Notes under the pieces: model-generated | What the model was told of the DNA's origin: nothing | The model's input: the letters and a program-made list of their open reading frames with translations, nothing else | Databases searched by the model: none | In this document: piece by piece, positions 23,263-31,367 of the stretch | Layout of the letters: each line of letters opens with the position of its first letter | How positions within the stretch are numbered: the first letter of the stretch is position 1 | Origin: Phycisphaerae bacterium | Lineage (GTDB): Bacteria > Planctomycetota > Phycisphaerae > UBA1845 | DNA length: 43,012 bases | Assembly (NCBI GenBank): GCA_022072505.1 | Contig: JAJVHU010000056.1 | Coordinates: 1-43,012 of the forward strand | Reading direction: 5' to 3' | Position numbers and translations under genes: made by a program

Positions 23263-23576
23263 AAAACGGCACCGATGCATTTTAGGCTTACGGCTTGGTT
23301 TCGGCCAAGTCGGCAGCCCTGCGTCGTTCAAGTCAACCGAGCGGCCGACCTCACCCAGACCCCTTTTTCTGCTGGTCCACCGCGATCGGAGGACATCATA
23401 CCCGAAAAGCGGACGCCGCCAAGCCGCCGGGTTCAGGCGCGTCGCATGGGGGCGGACGCCGGCAGAATCGTGTAATCGGGCGTCGGCGAGGCGGCGTGGA
23501 CGAGTGTCGGAAATCCGGTGCGGCGGCTAAACAACCCAGCCGGGGCGCGCATCGCATCAATGACGGTCGGAAGGAC
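23263..23576. other. Intergenic region before the sigma factor
   Basis: This 314-base stretch is open in the sigma-factor frame (to 23295) but its composition is basic and low in domain character. It is probably promoter and leader for the sigma/anti-sigma pair. No repeat or RNA gene is seen. Confidence 0.4.
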
Positions 23577-24293
23577 ATGAACGAGGGTCGCAACACGCCG
23601 AGATCATCGACGGACTCGCGCGGTCTTTCCGGACGCGGGGATGAGAACGCGCCGTGTTCGAGCGGGAGTATCCGCGGGCTGGAGAGCGGGGCCGGTGTGG
23701 TGCGAGAGCGGGGAACCGGCGTGGGGCCGTGGGTGACGCCGCAGAAGCGCGATGAGTTGTACCGCCTCGCTTACCGCCTGTTGTGGAACGCCGCGGACGC
23801 GGAAGACGCCGTGCAGGACGCGCTGGTGACGGCGGAAGAGCGCGGCGGGCAGATCGCGGATCCGGCCAAGGCGTGGAGCTGGATCTGCCGCGTGGTTGTC
23901 CACCGTTGCCGGTTGACGCGGCGGGTGGAGGCGCGGCGGCGGCGCGGGTGGCTGCGGTGGGTGGTGGGAGGTCGTGACGCGGCGATCGATCAGGACGTGG
24001 GTGAAACGAGGCGGAATGATGCGAGCGGTGACGGACAGGACGAGGCGGTCGCGGTGCTGCGAACGCTTCTGCCTCGGCTGCCCCGGCGGCAGGGAGAGGT
24101 GCTCGTGTTGAGGCATCTTCAGGGGATGTCGTTCGAGGAGATCGGCGAGGTGCTGGAGATGTCGCCGGCGACGGCGCGGGTGCAGGCGATGAACGCGCGG
24201 GAGTCGATGCTGAAACGGATGCGTGCGGAGTATCCGGACCTCGCGGAGACGCAACGGCGCGGCTGCGAGCGGAAAGACGGTGAGCGCACATGA
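23577..24293 (+). CDS. ECF-type RNA polymerase sigma factor
   Basis: The 238-residue product has a disordered N-terminus (~1-55), then sigma region 2 (DELYRLAYRLLWNAADAEDA, with V-Q-D-A-L-V and a W-S-W-I-C-R-V-V core-binding helix) and region 4 (LLPRLPRRQGEVLVLRHLQG followed by M-S-F-E-E-I-G-E-V-L-E-M-S-P-A-T-A-R-V). These recognise the -10 and -35 of target promoters. ATG 23577 follows GGAAGG; a longer open frame starts at 23295 but its first 90 codons look non-coding. The stop overlaps the anti-sigma ATG, so the two are translated together. Targets cannot be read from this window. Confidence 0.85.
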   Translation: MNEGRNTPRSSTDSRGLSGRGDENAPCSSGSIRGLESGAGVVRERGTGVGPWVTPQKRDELYRLAYRLLWNAADAEDAVQDALVTAEERGGQIADPAKAWSWICRVVVHRCRLTRRVEARRRRGWLRWVVGGRDAAIDQDVGETRRNDASGDGQDEAVAVLRTLLPRLPRRQGEVLVLRHLQGMSFEEIGEVLEMSPATARVQAMNARESMLKRMRAEYPDLAETQRRGCERKDGERT

Positions 24294-24904
24294 GCAGACC
24301 GACGACGGAAAGCTGTGACCAGGTGAGGCGCGCGTGGCACGCGGGGCTGGACGAAGGGCGCCCCGACCCGGACATCGCGGCGCATATGCGATCCTGCGCA
24401 TCCTGCCGGGATTACGCGGCGGAGATGACGGCGCTCCTGCGGCTTTTCGAGGATGCGCGGACGCAGACGCGGGACATGTGCCTGCCGATCCGCGGAAGGG
24501 AACGACGTTCGCGGATGCGGGCGGCGCCGTGGCGGGGCGGAGCGCTTCGCTGGGCGGCGGCGGCGGCGCTGCTGGTCAGCGGCGGCTACGCGGGCTGGCG
24601 GACCGGGTGGTTCGGCGACGGCGGGAGTCATTCCGGCGACATCGTCCAACATCCGCAGGGGGTTCCCGGTCCAGGCGAGGTCGGCGGTCCGGTCAATGCG
24701 CCCGTGCTGGCGGATGCAGACTCGAGAGCGCCGCTCCCGCAGTTCCGGCTACGACCCGCCACGGAGGTGATTCCGGTGGGCAAGGACACGGACCGTTGCA
24801 TTGTCGTCGCAGCCGACCTGCCCGATCACCCGAAGGTCAAGCTGTACTGGGTGTATGACCGCGTTTTGCCCGAAGCTCCGTCGAGCACACAGGGATCAGG
24901 CTGA
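24290..24904 (+). CDS. Zinc-binding anti-sigma factor
   Basis: The 204-residue protein has a ZAS-type anti-sigma domain with the H-x-x-x-C-x-x-C motif HMRSCASC (about 32-39), followed by one membrane helix (about 85-102, WAAAAALLVSGGYAG). The ~100-residue extracytoplasmic domain ends near VKLYWVYDRVL. Its ATG overlaps the sigma-factor stop. Such proteins hold their cognate ECF sigma factor at the membrane until a signal releases it. The outer domain is short and proline/glycine-rich at first, so the signal sensed is not evident. Confidence 0.8.
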   Translation: MSRPTTESCDQVRRAWHAGLDEGRPDPDIAAHMRSCASCRDYAAEMTALLRLFEDARTQTRDMCLPIRGRERRSRMRAAPWRGGALRWAAAAALLVSGGYAGWRTGWFGDGGSHSGDIVQHPQGVPGPGEVGGPVNAPVLADADSRAPLPQFRLRPATEVIPVGKDTDRCIVVAADLPDHPKVKLYWVYDRVLPEAPSSTQGSG

Positions 24905-25087
24905 GCCTTCATCAAAACAGAGTCGTTTTGCGTTGCGACGCGGGCAGAGTCTCGCCCGGGCGGTGCGGCGGGGTTGAGAGTCTTCTGATCGGGTGACCGG
25001 CGGTCGTGGGGTCGCCGGCATCAGGCATGCACGTGGGTTTGAAGCGGGTGAACACAAAGGTCTGACGAACCTCGGAAAGGGAAAATA

Positions 25088-26086
25088 ATGATGACGAGAC
25101 GGTTCATTTGGGTGGTTTTGGGGGGCATCGCAGGTCCGGCGGGGTCGTTTTCACCGGCGGCGGTCCAGGAAACGCGACAGAACCTGCCGGCGGAGCCGTC
25201 CGCGCGGTACAGCGTGCGGCACGTGGATCCGTTCGCGCTGCGCGATCAGATCATCGGCGAGGGTGTGAACGTGGACATCCGCGTCCTGGCGGACGGCGAC
25301 ATCGAGATATCGGGAGACTCGGAGGAGGCCTACCGTGCGATGCGGATCGCCAAGGCCTGGGACATTCCCTCCAACGCCCCGAACTTTCACGAGCAGATCG
25401 TGGAGCGCGTTCCGCTGAAGCACTGCGCGGCGTCGGAGCTCGCGCAGGTGCTCGCCGCAAGCATTGATCCGGACGAAGTGCGCATCGCCGTCGATGACCG
25501 GAGCAACTCGCTTCTGCTCATCGGGGTATCCGGGAGGCTCCGGGAGCTTCAGCCGATCATCGAGGGGTTGGACACGCCGAAGCACTCGCTCAGGATGGAG
25601 TTCTACTTCATCCGTGGGACGATCGGCGGCGACCAGGCCTCCCCCGGGCTGCCTCCCGCGCTGCAACCGGTGGGTCAGGCGCTCGCGGCGGCGGGCTTTC
25701 AGGATCTTGAGTTGATCGCGCCGATCCAGATCCTCACCGAGGAAGGCTCGTCGCTGAGCGGAGAGGTGTTTTCGCAGATCGCGTCTCTCGACGTGCCTTA
25801 CACGGAAGGGAAATCCTACCGCTACAGTTTCGAGGTCAGCGGCGCAGCGCAGGTCGCCACCGAGGGCGACGTCGTCAAGCTCCAGCTCTCCGCCGGCGCA
25901 CAAGGTCAGGAGATGACTTCCGAGGGACGCGTGCTCCCGACGACGCCGCTGAATTATCAGATCCGCACGCGCATCACGGCTTCGCTTGGACAATACATCA
26001 TACTGTCCGCGGCGCCGGGTACGACGCCCTTTGGGAACGCCCTCGCCCTGGTGCTGAAGGTTGAACGTCAGAGCGGATTGCGTTGA
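25088..26086 (+). CDS. Secreted protein with secretin N-domains but no secretin pore
   Basis: The 332-residue protein has a signal peptide (1-25, ending FSPAAVQE). A first small alpha/beta repeat (about 38-95) is followed by a clear secretin/T2SS N-domain at 105-165 (ERVPLKHCAASELAQVLAAS, then V-R-I-A-V-D-D-R-S-N-S-L-L-L-I-G and a helix P-I-I-E-G-L-D-T-P). In type II/III secretin proteins these domains precede a beta-barrel pore. Here the C-terminal 170 residues form a beta-rich domain of a different kind and end in VLKVERQSGLR. It lies 183 bases after the sigma/anti-sigma pair and may be a target. Two adjacent ATG codons (25088, 25091) can start it. Confidence 0.65.
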   Translation: MMTRRFIWVVLGGIAGPAGSFSPAAVQETRQNLPAEPSARYSVRHVDPFALRDQIIGEGVNVDIRVLADGDIEISGDSEEAYRAMRIAKAWDIPSNAPNFHEQIVERVPLKHCAASELAQVLAASIDPDEVRIAVDDRSNSLLLIGVSGRLRELQPIIEGLDTPKHSLRMEFYFIRGTIGGDQASPGLPPALQPVGQALAAAGFQDLELIAPIQILTEEGSSLSGEVFSQIASLDVPYTEGKSYRYSFEVSGAAQVATEGDVVKLQLSAGAQGQEMTSEGRVLPTTPLNYQIRTRITASLGQYIILSAAPGTTPFGNALALVLKVERQSGLR

Positions 26087-26214
26087 CGGACGTTTGCATG
26101 GCATCCGCCGCGCCCGCCGACCTCCCCGGCGGGCGCCGGTCTGCGCGCAGCGCCGCGGCGCGCCGCGACCGGATCCGCAGCAGCGCCGCTGACGCAAGGC
26201 GCGAATGCTTAGCA

Positions 26215-26600
26215 AACCCATAACAGCCCGTTGAATAAGGATGCCTTTTAACGCAGCAAGCAGGTTGCGGGAGTTCGCTTCTCCGGGACGTGATGAATGA
26301 AGAATCATCAGCCATCCGGGCATCCCCTCTCGCAGCAGGCGTCGGAAAGGCTTCCAGAGGCCTGCATTCAGCTCAGGAGCGGGCCATGAGCGTCCGCAGG
26401 GAAGCGCCCCGGCCGTCTGCAGGCTCCGCGGAGTGCTGATCCCGAACAGCTTGCGCATGATCACTCGCAGGTTTCGCCCGGCCACCTGCATCAAGTACCG
26501 CTTCGTCACCTCCATCAGGCCTCGAAGCCAACTGCGTCGCGCTTGGCCGGTCTCACACACATGGGCAAACGACTGTTCAACATGCTCGCCACGTCTGCGG
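26215..26600 (-). pseudogene. Transposase C-terminal remnant (IS1182/IS5-like)
   Basis: On the minus strand the block SRRRRGEHVEQSFAHVCETG, followed by ARRSWLRGLMEVTKRYLMQV, then A-G-R-N-L-R-V-I-M-R-K-L-F-G-I-S-T-P-R-S-L-Q, is the C-terminus of a DDE transposase in the IS1182/IS5 superfamily. The upstream catalytic region is missing and the frame runs on without a proper stop. TTCAACGGGCTGTTATGG near 26215-26235 (minus strand) looks like the IS end. The fragment abuts a second, oppositely oriented remnant at about 26600. Confidence 0.65.
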
Positions 26601-26609
26601 CTGAGTCGG

Positions 26610-27166
26610 CGGCTCCGCGGTATGGGAAGTCAAGGCGGCGCGGGTGCATCTGACGGATGCGTCGGAAGCGCCGTCGCGTCCGACGGATCGACAGTATGGG
26701 TTGATTGTGGCCCGCCACTCGGACACGGGCGAGATCCAATACTTCATCAGCAATGCCGCGGCCCGTGTGTCATTGGAGGATCTGCTGACGGCGGCGTTCG
26801 CCCGCTGGCACATCGAAATGTGGTTCGAGCGCGCCAAACAAGAGGCCGGATTGGGGGCCTTCGAGGTGCGCACCTATCGCAGTCTCTTGCGACACTGGTT
26901 CTGCTCACGACTGGCGATGTACTTCCTGGCCGCCCAGACGCAGCGGCTTCGGGGGGAAAAATCAGGAAATCACGCTGGAGCAGGTGGCGGAAGCGAGCAA
27001 CGCCCTGGCCTGGACGATCCGGAAGCGGACGTGGCGCTCGCCGGATGAAATCGCCGAGCGCTGCGTGTATTGCCCATCCCGAAACCGAGCGTCGTATGAA
27101 AGTCGCCAACGAGCGGCCCCGTTCAAGGCGAACAAACGCGGAAGGCGGGTAGCGCTGTCATGCTAA
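26610..27166 (+). pseudogene. IS701-like transposase C-terminal remnant, frameshifted
   Basis: From about 26615 the frame gives V-W-E-V-K-A-A-R-V-H-L-T-D. It continues with a block containing YGLIVARHSDTGEIQYFISN and then FARWHIEMWFERAKQEAGLG, which holds the catalytic Glu region of IS701/IS4-type transposases. After LRGEK the frame is lost at a G6A5 run (26951-26961). The expected continuation QEITLEQVAEASNALAW runs on in another frame to 27166. The N-terminal two thirds are absent. It is a dead copy. Confidence 0.7.
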
Positions 27167-27277
27167 CCTGGGTTGGCGCAAGCCCGCGGGAGTAACGCGC
27201 ACGAGGACACCGGATTGTCGGGGGCTGCGACTTCCCGCGCCGCGCATAAACTGCCGGACCCCGCTGCTTCTGCGGCC

Positions 27278-27327
27278 GCCGCGCGCCCGCGCCGGCTGAG
27301 TCGCCGCGCGCCCGCGCTGGCTGAGTC
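27278..27327. repeat. 25-bp tandem repeat, two copies
   Basis: Two adjacent 25-base units (27278-27302 and 27303-27327) of GCCGCGCGCCCGCG...GGCTGAGTC differ at one base. They lie in the gap between the transposase remnant and the CapK-like gene. No gene is visible in 27167-27430. The repeat may be replication slippage; a function is not evident. Confidence 0.55.
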
Positions 27328-27430
27328 GCCGTGGTTTTGAGCCGATAAATCCCCGGGAGACCGACGGGAACGCGGTCCGCTCGGTTTCAAGCGGAACTCG
27401 CGTCCGTCCGAGCGCAAGACGCCGACCTGC

Positions 27431-28876
27431 ATGATGAGCGTACCTTACCTTCTGTCCCGGCACCTCCTCTGTCCTTTGCATGAGCGCGTCCTGGGTCGGC
27501 GGACGTTCGCGCGCCTGCGTCAGATCGAGCGCGAACAGTGGCGAAGCCCGGTGGAGGTCCGCCTGTTGCAGATGCGCCGGCTGCGATCGCTGCTGCGGCA
27601 TGCCGTCCAGCATGTTCCCTTCTACGCCTCCCGGTACAGACCGGCATCAAGCGTCGGGCGAGACGGGGAACCGGAGCGCTTGAACCTCCGCGCGCTGCCC
27701 ACCCTGAGCAAGCAGGACATCCGTGCGCATGCGGACGAACTGATCTGGCCGGAGTCGCCGGGGAGACTGCGGCCGTATTCCACCGGAGGATCCTCCGGCG
27801 ATCCGCTGCACTTCTTCATCGACCGTCCGCGACAAGCTTCGGACGCGGCGGCGCGCATTCTGACACACCGGTGGTTCGGAGTGGACGCGGGTCGCCGGGA
27901 GCTGTTTTTGTGGGGGTGCCCGATCGAACTGACCCGCACGGACCGGCTGCGCGCCTGGCGCGACGGGCTTTTCAATCACCGGTTGCTCAGCGCGTTTGAC
28001 CTGTCGCGGGAGCGCATGCGCGAGTACGCCGAGGTGTTCCGCCGGTTCCGCCCGCGCTGCCTCTTCGGATATCCGAGCACCTTGTCCCGGTGGGCGGAGC
28101 ACCTGATGACGCACGAAGCGGCGATGCCGACCGGGGATCTCCGTGCCGTGTTCGTCACCGGCGAAGTCTGCGACCCCGTCCAGCGGCGCACGCTGGAGCG
28201 CTGCTTCCGGGTTCCGGTCGCGGACGGTTACGGCAGCCGGGAAGCCGGCTTCATCGCGCATCAATGCCCCGCCGGTTCGATGCACGTCATTGCCTCGGAA
28301 GTCTTTGTCGAAGTGATGGACGGCGATCGACCGGCGCGCGAGGGCGAATTCGGCGAGATCGTCGTGACGCATCTGCACGCCCTCGGAATGCCCTTCATCC
28401 GCTACCGGACCGGCGATTTCGGACGTCTGCTGCCCGGACGTTGTCCGTGCGGCCGGGGCTGGCCGAGGATGGACGCGGTGCAAGGGCGCCGCACGGACGG
28501 GATCCACCTCCCCGACGGGCGCTTCATGCACGGCCTGGCGGTCATTTACGTTCTGCGGGAAACGCCGGGCGTCGAGCAGTTCCAGGTTCGGCAGACTTCC
28601 GACTTCGCCCTTGAGGTGCGGGTTGTCACGAGCGACGGCGCTGCGTCGGATGTGCTGGGCCGGATCGAGTCGGGATTGCGCCGCGTCGTGGGCGATCAGG
28701 TTCCCGTCCGGGTGCGGCGGACCCCGACGATCGAGCGCGCCGCATCCGGCAAACACCGGCCGGTCCTTTCCGACGTCGAATCCGGCGGCGCGCGGCCAGG
28801 TCAGAGTTCCCACCGCGCTCCCCGCCCTGCCGTCGCAGTCGGCGCGGACGCGGCGTTTGAGGAGGTGATCGCGTAA
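27431..28876 (+). CDS. CapK/PaaK-like adenylate-forming ligase (EPS cluster)
   Basis: The 481-residue protein is a phenylacetate-CoA-ligase-like member of the adenylate-forming superfamily. The nucleotide-binding loop STGGSSGDPLHFF (about 116-128) is followed by DGYGSREAGFIAHQC (near 273-287) and RYRTGDFG (near 323-330). In capsule and EPS clusters such CapK-type proteins activate or transfer acyl groups during polysaccharide modification; the substrate is unknown. The ~30 C-terminal residues are disordered. The FemAB-like gene starts 4 bases after its stop and a PEP-CTERM/XrtA-type glycosyltransferase comes third, so the three look like one operon. Confidence 0.8.
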   Translation: MMSVPYLLSRHLLCPLHERVLGRRTFARLRQIEREQWRSPVEVRLLQMRRLRSLLRHAVQHVPFYASRYRPASSVGRDGEPERLNLRALPTLSKQDIRAHADELIWPESPGRLRPYSTGGSSGDPLHFFIDRPRQASDAAARILTHRWFGVDAGRRELFLWGCPIELTRTDRLRAWRDGLFNHRLLSAFDLSRERMREYAEVFRRFRPRCLFGYPSTLSRWAEHLMTHEAAMPTGDLRAVFVTGEVCDPVQRRTLERCFRVPVADGYGSREAGFIAHQCPAGSMHVIASEVFVEVMDGDRPAREGEFGEIVVTHLHALGMPFIRYRTGDFGRLLPGRCPCGRGWPRMDAVQGRRTDGIHLPDGRFMHGLAVIYVLRETPGVEQFQVRQTSDFALEVRVVTSDGAASDVLGRIESGLRRVVGDQVPVRVRRTPTIERAASGKHRPVLSDVESGGARPGQSSHRAPRPAVAVGADAAFEEVIA

Positions 28877-28880
28877 GCGC

Positions 28881-30029
28881 ATGACTGTCGCACTGCTGGA
28901 TCACGCGAACGATGTAGCGACGGCGGGGCCGCATCCGCCCGTCTTCGAGCGCACTCGAACCGGAGGAGGCGCCGCACGAGCGCCGGAACCGCCGCTCGTG
29001 ATCCGCGAGTCCTCATCCGGAGATCGCCAGCACTGGGACGCGTTTGTTCAGTCTCACCCAGAGGGCACGCTCTTTCACGAACATGCGTTCCGTCAAGCCG
29101 TCGCTTCCACCTTTCCGCACCGCGCACGATATATGACGGCGGAGCGTGGCGGGCGGATCGTCGGCGTCCTGCCGATGTTCGACGTGCGGACGGGGTGGGC
29201 GGGGCGGCGGCTGGTCAGCGTGCCTTACGGCGTGGGCGGCGGCGTGCTGGCGGCGGACGAGGCGGCGGCCGAGGCCCTGGCCGGCGCGGCAACGGCGCTG
29301 GCGGCGGAGTTGCGCTGCGCTGGGATCGATCTTCGTGGCGGCACGATGCGGCTTCGAGGGTTCGATCGCGTGGACGGGTATCTCGGTTTCCGGCGCGAGC
29401 TTCCCGCGACCCCCGCCGACATCGCTGCGTGGATTCCGCGCAAGGCTCGGGCGGAAATTCGTCACGCGCGGGAGCGCCACGGCGTCACGATCGACGAGGG
29501 CGACGAACACCTGAACACGGCGTGGCGCCTTTACTCGGAGAACATGCGGCGGCTGGCGTCGCTGAACTACCCTCGACGGTTTTTCACGGCGCTCCTCGAC
29601 GCGATGCCGGACCGGCGCCGCGTCACGCTCGCACGCCGGCGGGGCGTCCCGGTCGCGGCGCTGGTCAGTTTCACGCACCGCGACGCGGTCATGCCTTACT
29701 TTTTCGGAGCGACGCGGGAGGCGCGGAGCTGCGGCGCCGCCCACCTCCTTTATGCGGAGCTGGCGGAGTGGGCGACGGGGCGCGGATTGCGCACGTTCGA
29801 CTTCGGGCGCTCCCGCGCCGGCAACGCGGGCAGCGCCGACTTCAAGCGGTTCTTCGGCTTCGAGGCGACGGTGCTGCCTTATCAGCGGTGGAAGGCGCCG
29901 GGCATGAGCGTCGCCGATCCGTCGCCCGACAACCCGAAAGTTCGTTTCGCGCGCCGCCTCTGGCCGCGGCTGCCGCTGTGCGTCACCCGGCCCGCAGGAG
30001 CGTGGTTGTCGCGGTGGGTCACCGGGTGA
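28881..30029 (+). CDS. FemAB-like aminoacyl/acyltransferase (PEP-CTERM associated)
   Basis: The 382-residue protein has the double-GNAT fold of the FemAB group. The N-terminal half contains W-D-A-F-V-Q-S-H-P-E-G-T-L-F-H and G-R-I-V-G-V-L-P-M-F. The C-terminal half has WIPRKARAEIRHARERHGVT, then L-N-Y-P-R-R-F-F and a closing strand with FDFGRSRAGNAGSADFKRFF. That last block is characteristic of the FemAB-related proteins that accompany exosortase/EPS loci (TIGR03019-like). They are thought to transfer amino acids or acyl groups onto the exopolysaccharide or its lipid-linked precursor. Its ATG follows the ligase gene by 4 bases. Confidence 0.8.
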   Translation: MTVALLDHANDVATAGPHPPVFERTRTGGGAARAPEPPLVIRESSSGDRQHWDAFVQSHPEGTLFHEHAFRQAVASTFPHRARYMTAERGGRIVGVLPMFDVRTGWAGRRLVSVPYGVGGGVLAADEAAAEALAGAATALAAELRCAGIDLRGGTMRLRGFDRVDGYLGFRRELPATPADIAAWIPRKARAEIRHARERHGVTIDEGDEHLNTAWRLYSENMRRLASLNYPRRFFTALLDAMPDRRRVTLARRRGVPVAALVSFTHRDAVMPYFFGATREARSCGAAHLLYAELAEWATGRGLRTFDFGRSRAGNAGSADFKRFFGFEATVLPYQRWKAPGMSVADPSPDNPKVRFARRLWPRLPLCVTRPAGAWLSRWVTG

Positions 30030-30088
30030 CGAACGACAAAACCGAGACGGAACCTGAACAAGGCCGATGCTGACGAAGGAGCGTGACG

Positions 30089-31339
30089 ATGAGAATCCTC
30101 TACCTGGCGCACCGCATTCCGTTTCCAGCGAACAAGGGCGAGCGCATCCGCGCCCTGCGCCTGATCCGCCACCTCGCCCAGCGGCATGAACTCTGGTGCG
30201 CGTGCTTCCGGGACGACCCGACCGAGCATCGCGCGGAAGAACTGGAGACGATCGTCCACCGCCTCGGTGTCGTGGACCTGCCGCGGCGCGGCGCGCTGCT
30301 GCGGGCGGCGAAGTCGGTGCTCGCCGGCGCGACCCTGACGGAGGGCTTTTTCTCCCACCCCGCAATGACCGCCCTCGTGAACACCTGGATGAACGAGACC
30401 CGCTTCGACGCCGTCGTGGCGTTTTCATCCTCCACCGCGGGTCTCGCGTTGAGCGTTCCGGCCCCCCGCAGAATTCTGGACCTTTGCGACCTCGACAGCG
30501 CGAAGTGGCGCGAGTATGCGGAACGATCGACGTGGCCGGTCAGCGCCGTGTACGCGACGGAGGCGCGGCGGCTGGCGGGGAAGGAGCTTTCGTGGATCGA
30601 CGCCTTCGACGTAAGCATCGTTGCGTGCCGCCGCGAGCTTGAGGCGATCTCGGACGCGCCGCTGCGCCGCAAGACGCGGATCGTTCGCAACGGCGTCGAT
30701 CTTCCGCCGGACACGGGAGACGCTTCCGGCGCGTCCGGACCGCCGATCGTCATCTTCGTCGGCGACCTCTCTTATCGCCCCAATGTCAAGGGTCTCGCGT
30801 GGTTCGTCGAACATTGCTGGCCGGGGATCGTCACGCGGTCGCCGCATGCGGAGCTGCACCTCGTCGGACGCCGCCCGGCGCGGCGGATCGCGCGCCTTGC
30901 CGGGACGCACGGCGTGCGCGTCTTTGCCGACGTGCCCGACGTCGCGCCCTTCCTTCGCGCGGCGCACGTCAGCGTCGCCCCGATCCATGTCGCACGCGGC
31001 GTGCAGAACAAGGTGCTCGAAGCCCTGGCGTGGGCGAAGCCCGTCGTGATGACGTCCGCCGTCGCTCGCGGACTGGACGCGGGTCTGAGCGAGCCGTGGA
31101 TCACCGCCGACGACGCCGGGGCGTTCATCGACGGCACGGCGCGCCTTCTCGCCGACGCGGATCTCCGCCGCGCCATCGGCGGCGCGGCACGATCGTTCGC
31201 GCGTCTTGAGTACGCCTGGGGACCGCAGTTGGCGGCCTTTGAGCGACTCGTCACGGGGGAGATGACCGTGACCCGGCCGGCGCAGCCACGAACCTCCGCA
31301 AGATCTGAGCTGAGCGGCACGTTCGCGTCCGGAGAGTGA
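30089..31339 (+). CDS. PEP-CTERM/XrtA-type glycosyltransferase (GT4-like)
   Basis: The 416-residue protein is a GT-B glycosyltransferase matching the TIGR03087 (XrtA-linked sugar transferase) pattern. It opens MRILYLAHRIPFPANKGERI and soon after has C-F-R-D-D-P. The C-terminal nucleotide-sugar domain has PIVIFVGDLSYRPNVKGLAW, F-A-D-V-P-D-V-A-P-F-L and the E-A-L-A-W-A-K-P-V-V block containing the conserved Glu. It adds a sugar to a growing exopolysaccharide at the inner membrane. ATG 30089 is preferred because AAGGAG lies 7 bases upstream; GTG 30083 is the alternative. It is the third gene of the EPS trio. No exosortase is in the window. Confidence 0.85.
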   Translation: MRILYLAHRIPFPANKGERIRALRLIRHLAQRHELWCACFRDDPTEHRAEELETIVHRLGVVDLPRRGALLRAAKSVLAGATLTEGFFSHPAMTALVNTWMNETRFDAVVAFSSSTAGLALSVPAPRRILDLCDLDSAKWREYAERSTWPVSAVYATEARRLAGKELSWIDAFDVSIVACRRELEAISDAPLRRKTRIVRNGVDLPPDTGDASGASGPPIVIFVGDLSYRPNVKGLAWFVEHCWPGIVTRSPHAELHLVGRRPARRIARLAGTHGVRVFADVPDVAPFLRAAHVSVAPIHVARGVQNKVLEALAWAKPVVMTSAVARGLDAGLSEPWITADDAGAFIDGTARLLADADLRRAIGGAARSFARLEYAWGPQLAAFERLVTGEMTVTRPAQPRTSARSELSGTFASGE

Positions 31340-31367
31340 GGCGAGCAGCGGCGTCGGCGTCGCCGAG

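Noticed and set aside
23295..23576. Upstream extension of the sigma factor
   Set aside because: The frame is open, but the first 90 codons look non-coding and GGAAGG precedes ATG 23577.
25151..26560. Long minus-strand open frame (469 codons)
   Set aside because: Only its first part is a transposase remnant. The rest is the shadow of the secretin-N-domain gene on the plus strand, with arginine- and leucine-rich antisense composition.
29013..30428. Long minus-strand open frame (471 codons) opposite the FemAB-like gene
   Set aside because: Antisense shadow caused by high GC. Composition is R/P/A-rich with no motif, whereas the plus strand has a clear FemAB pattern.
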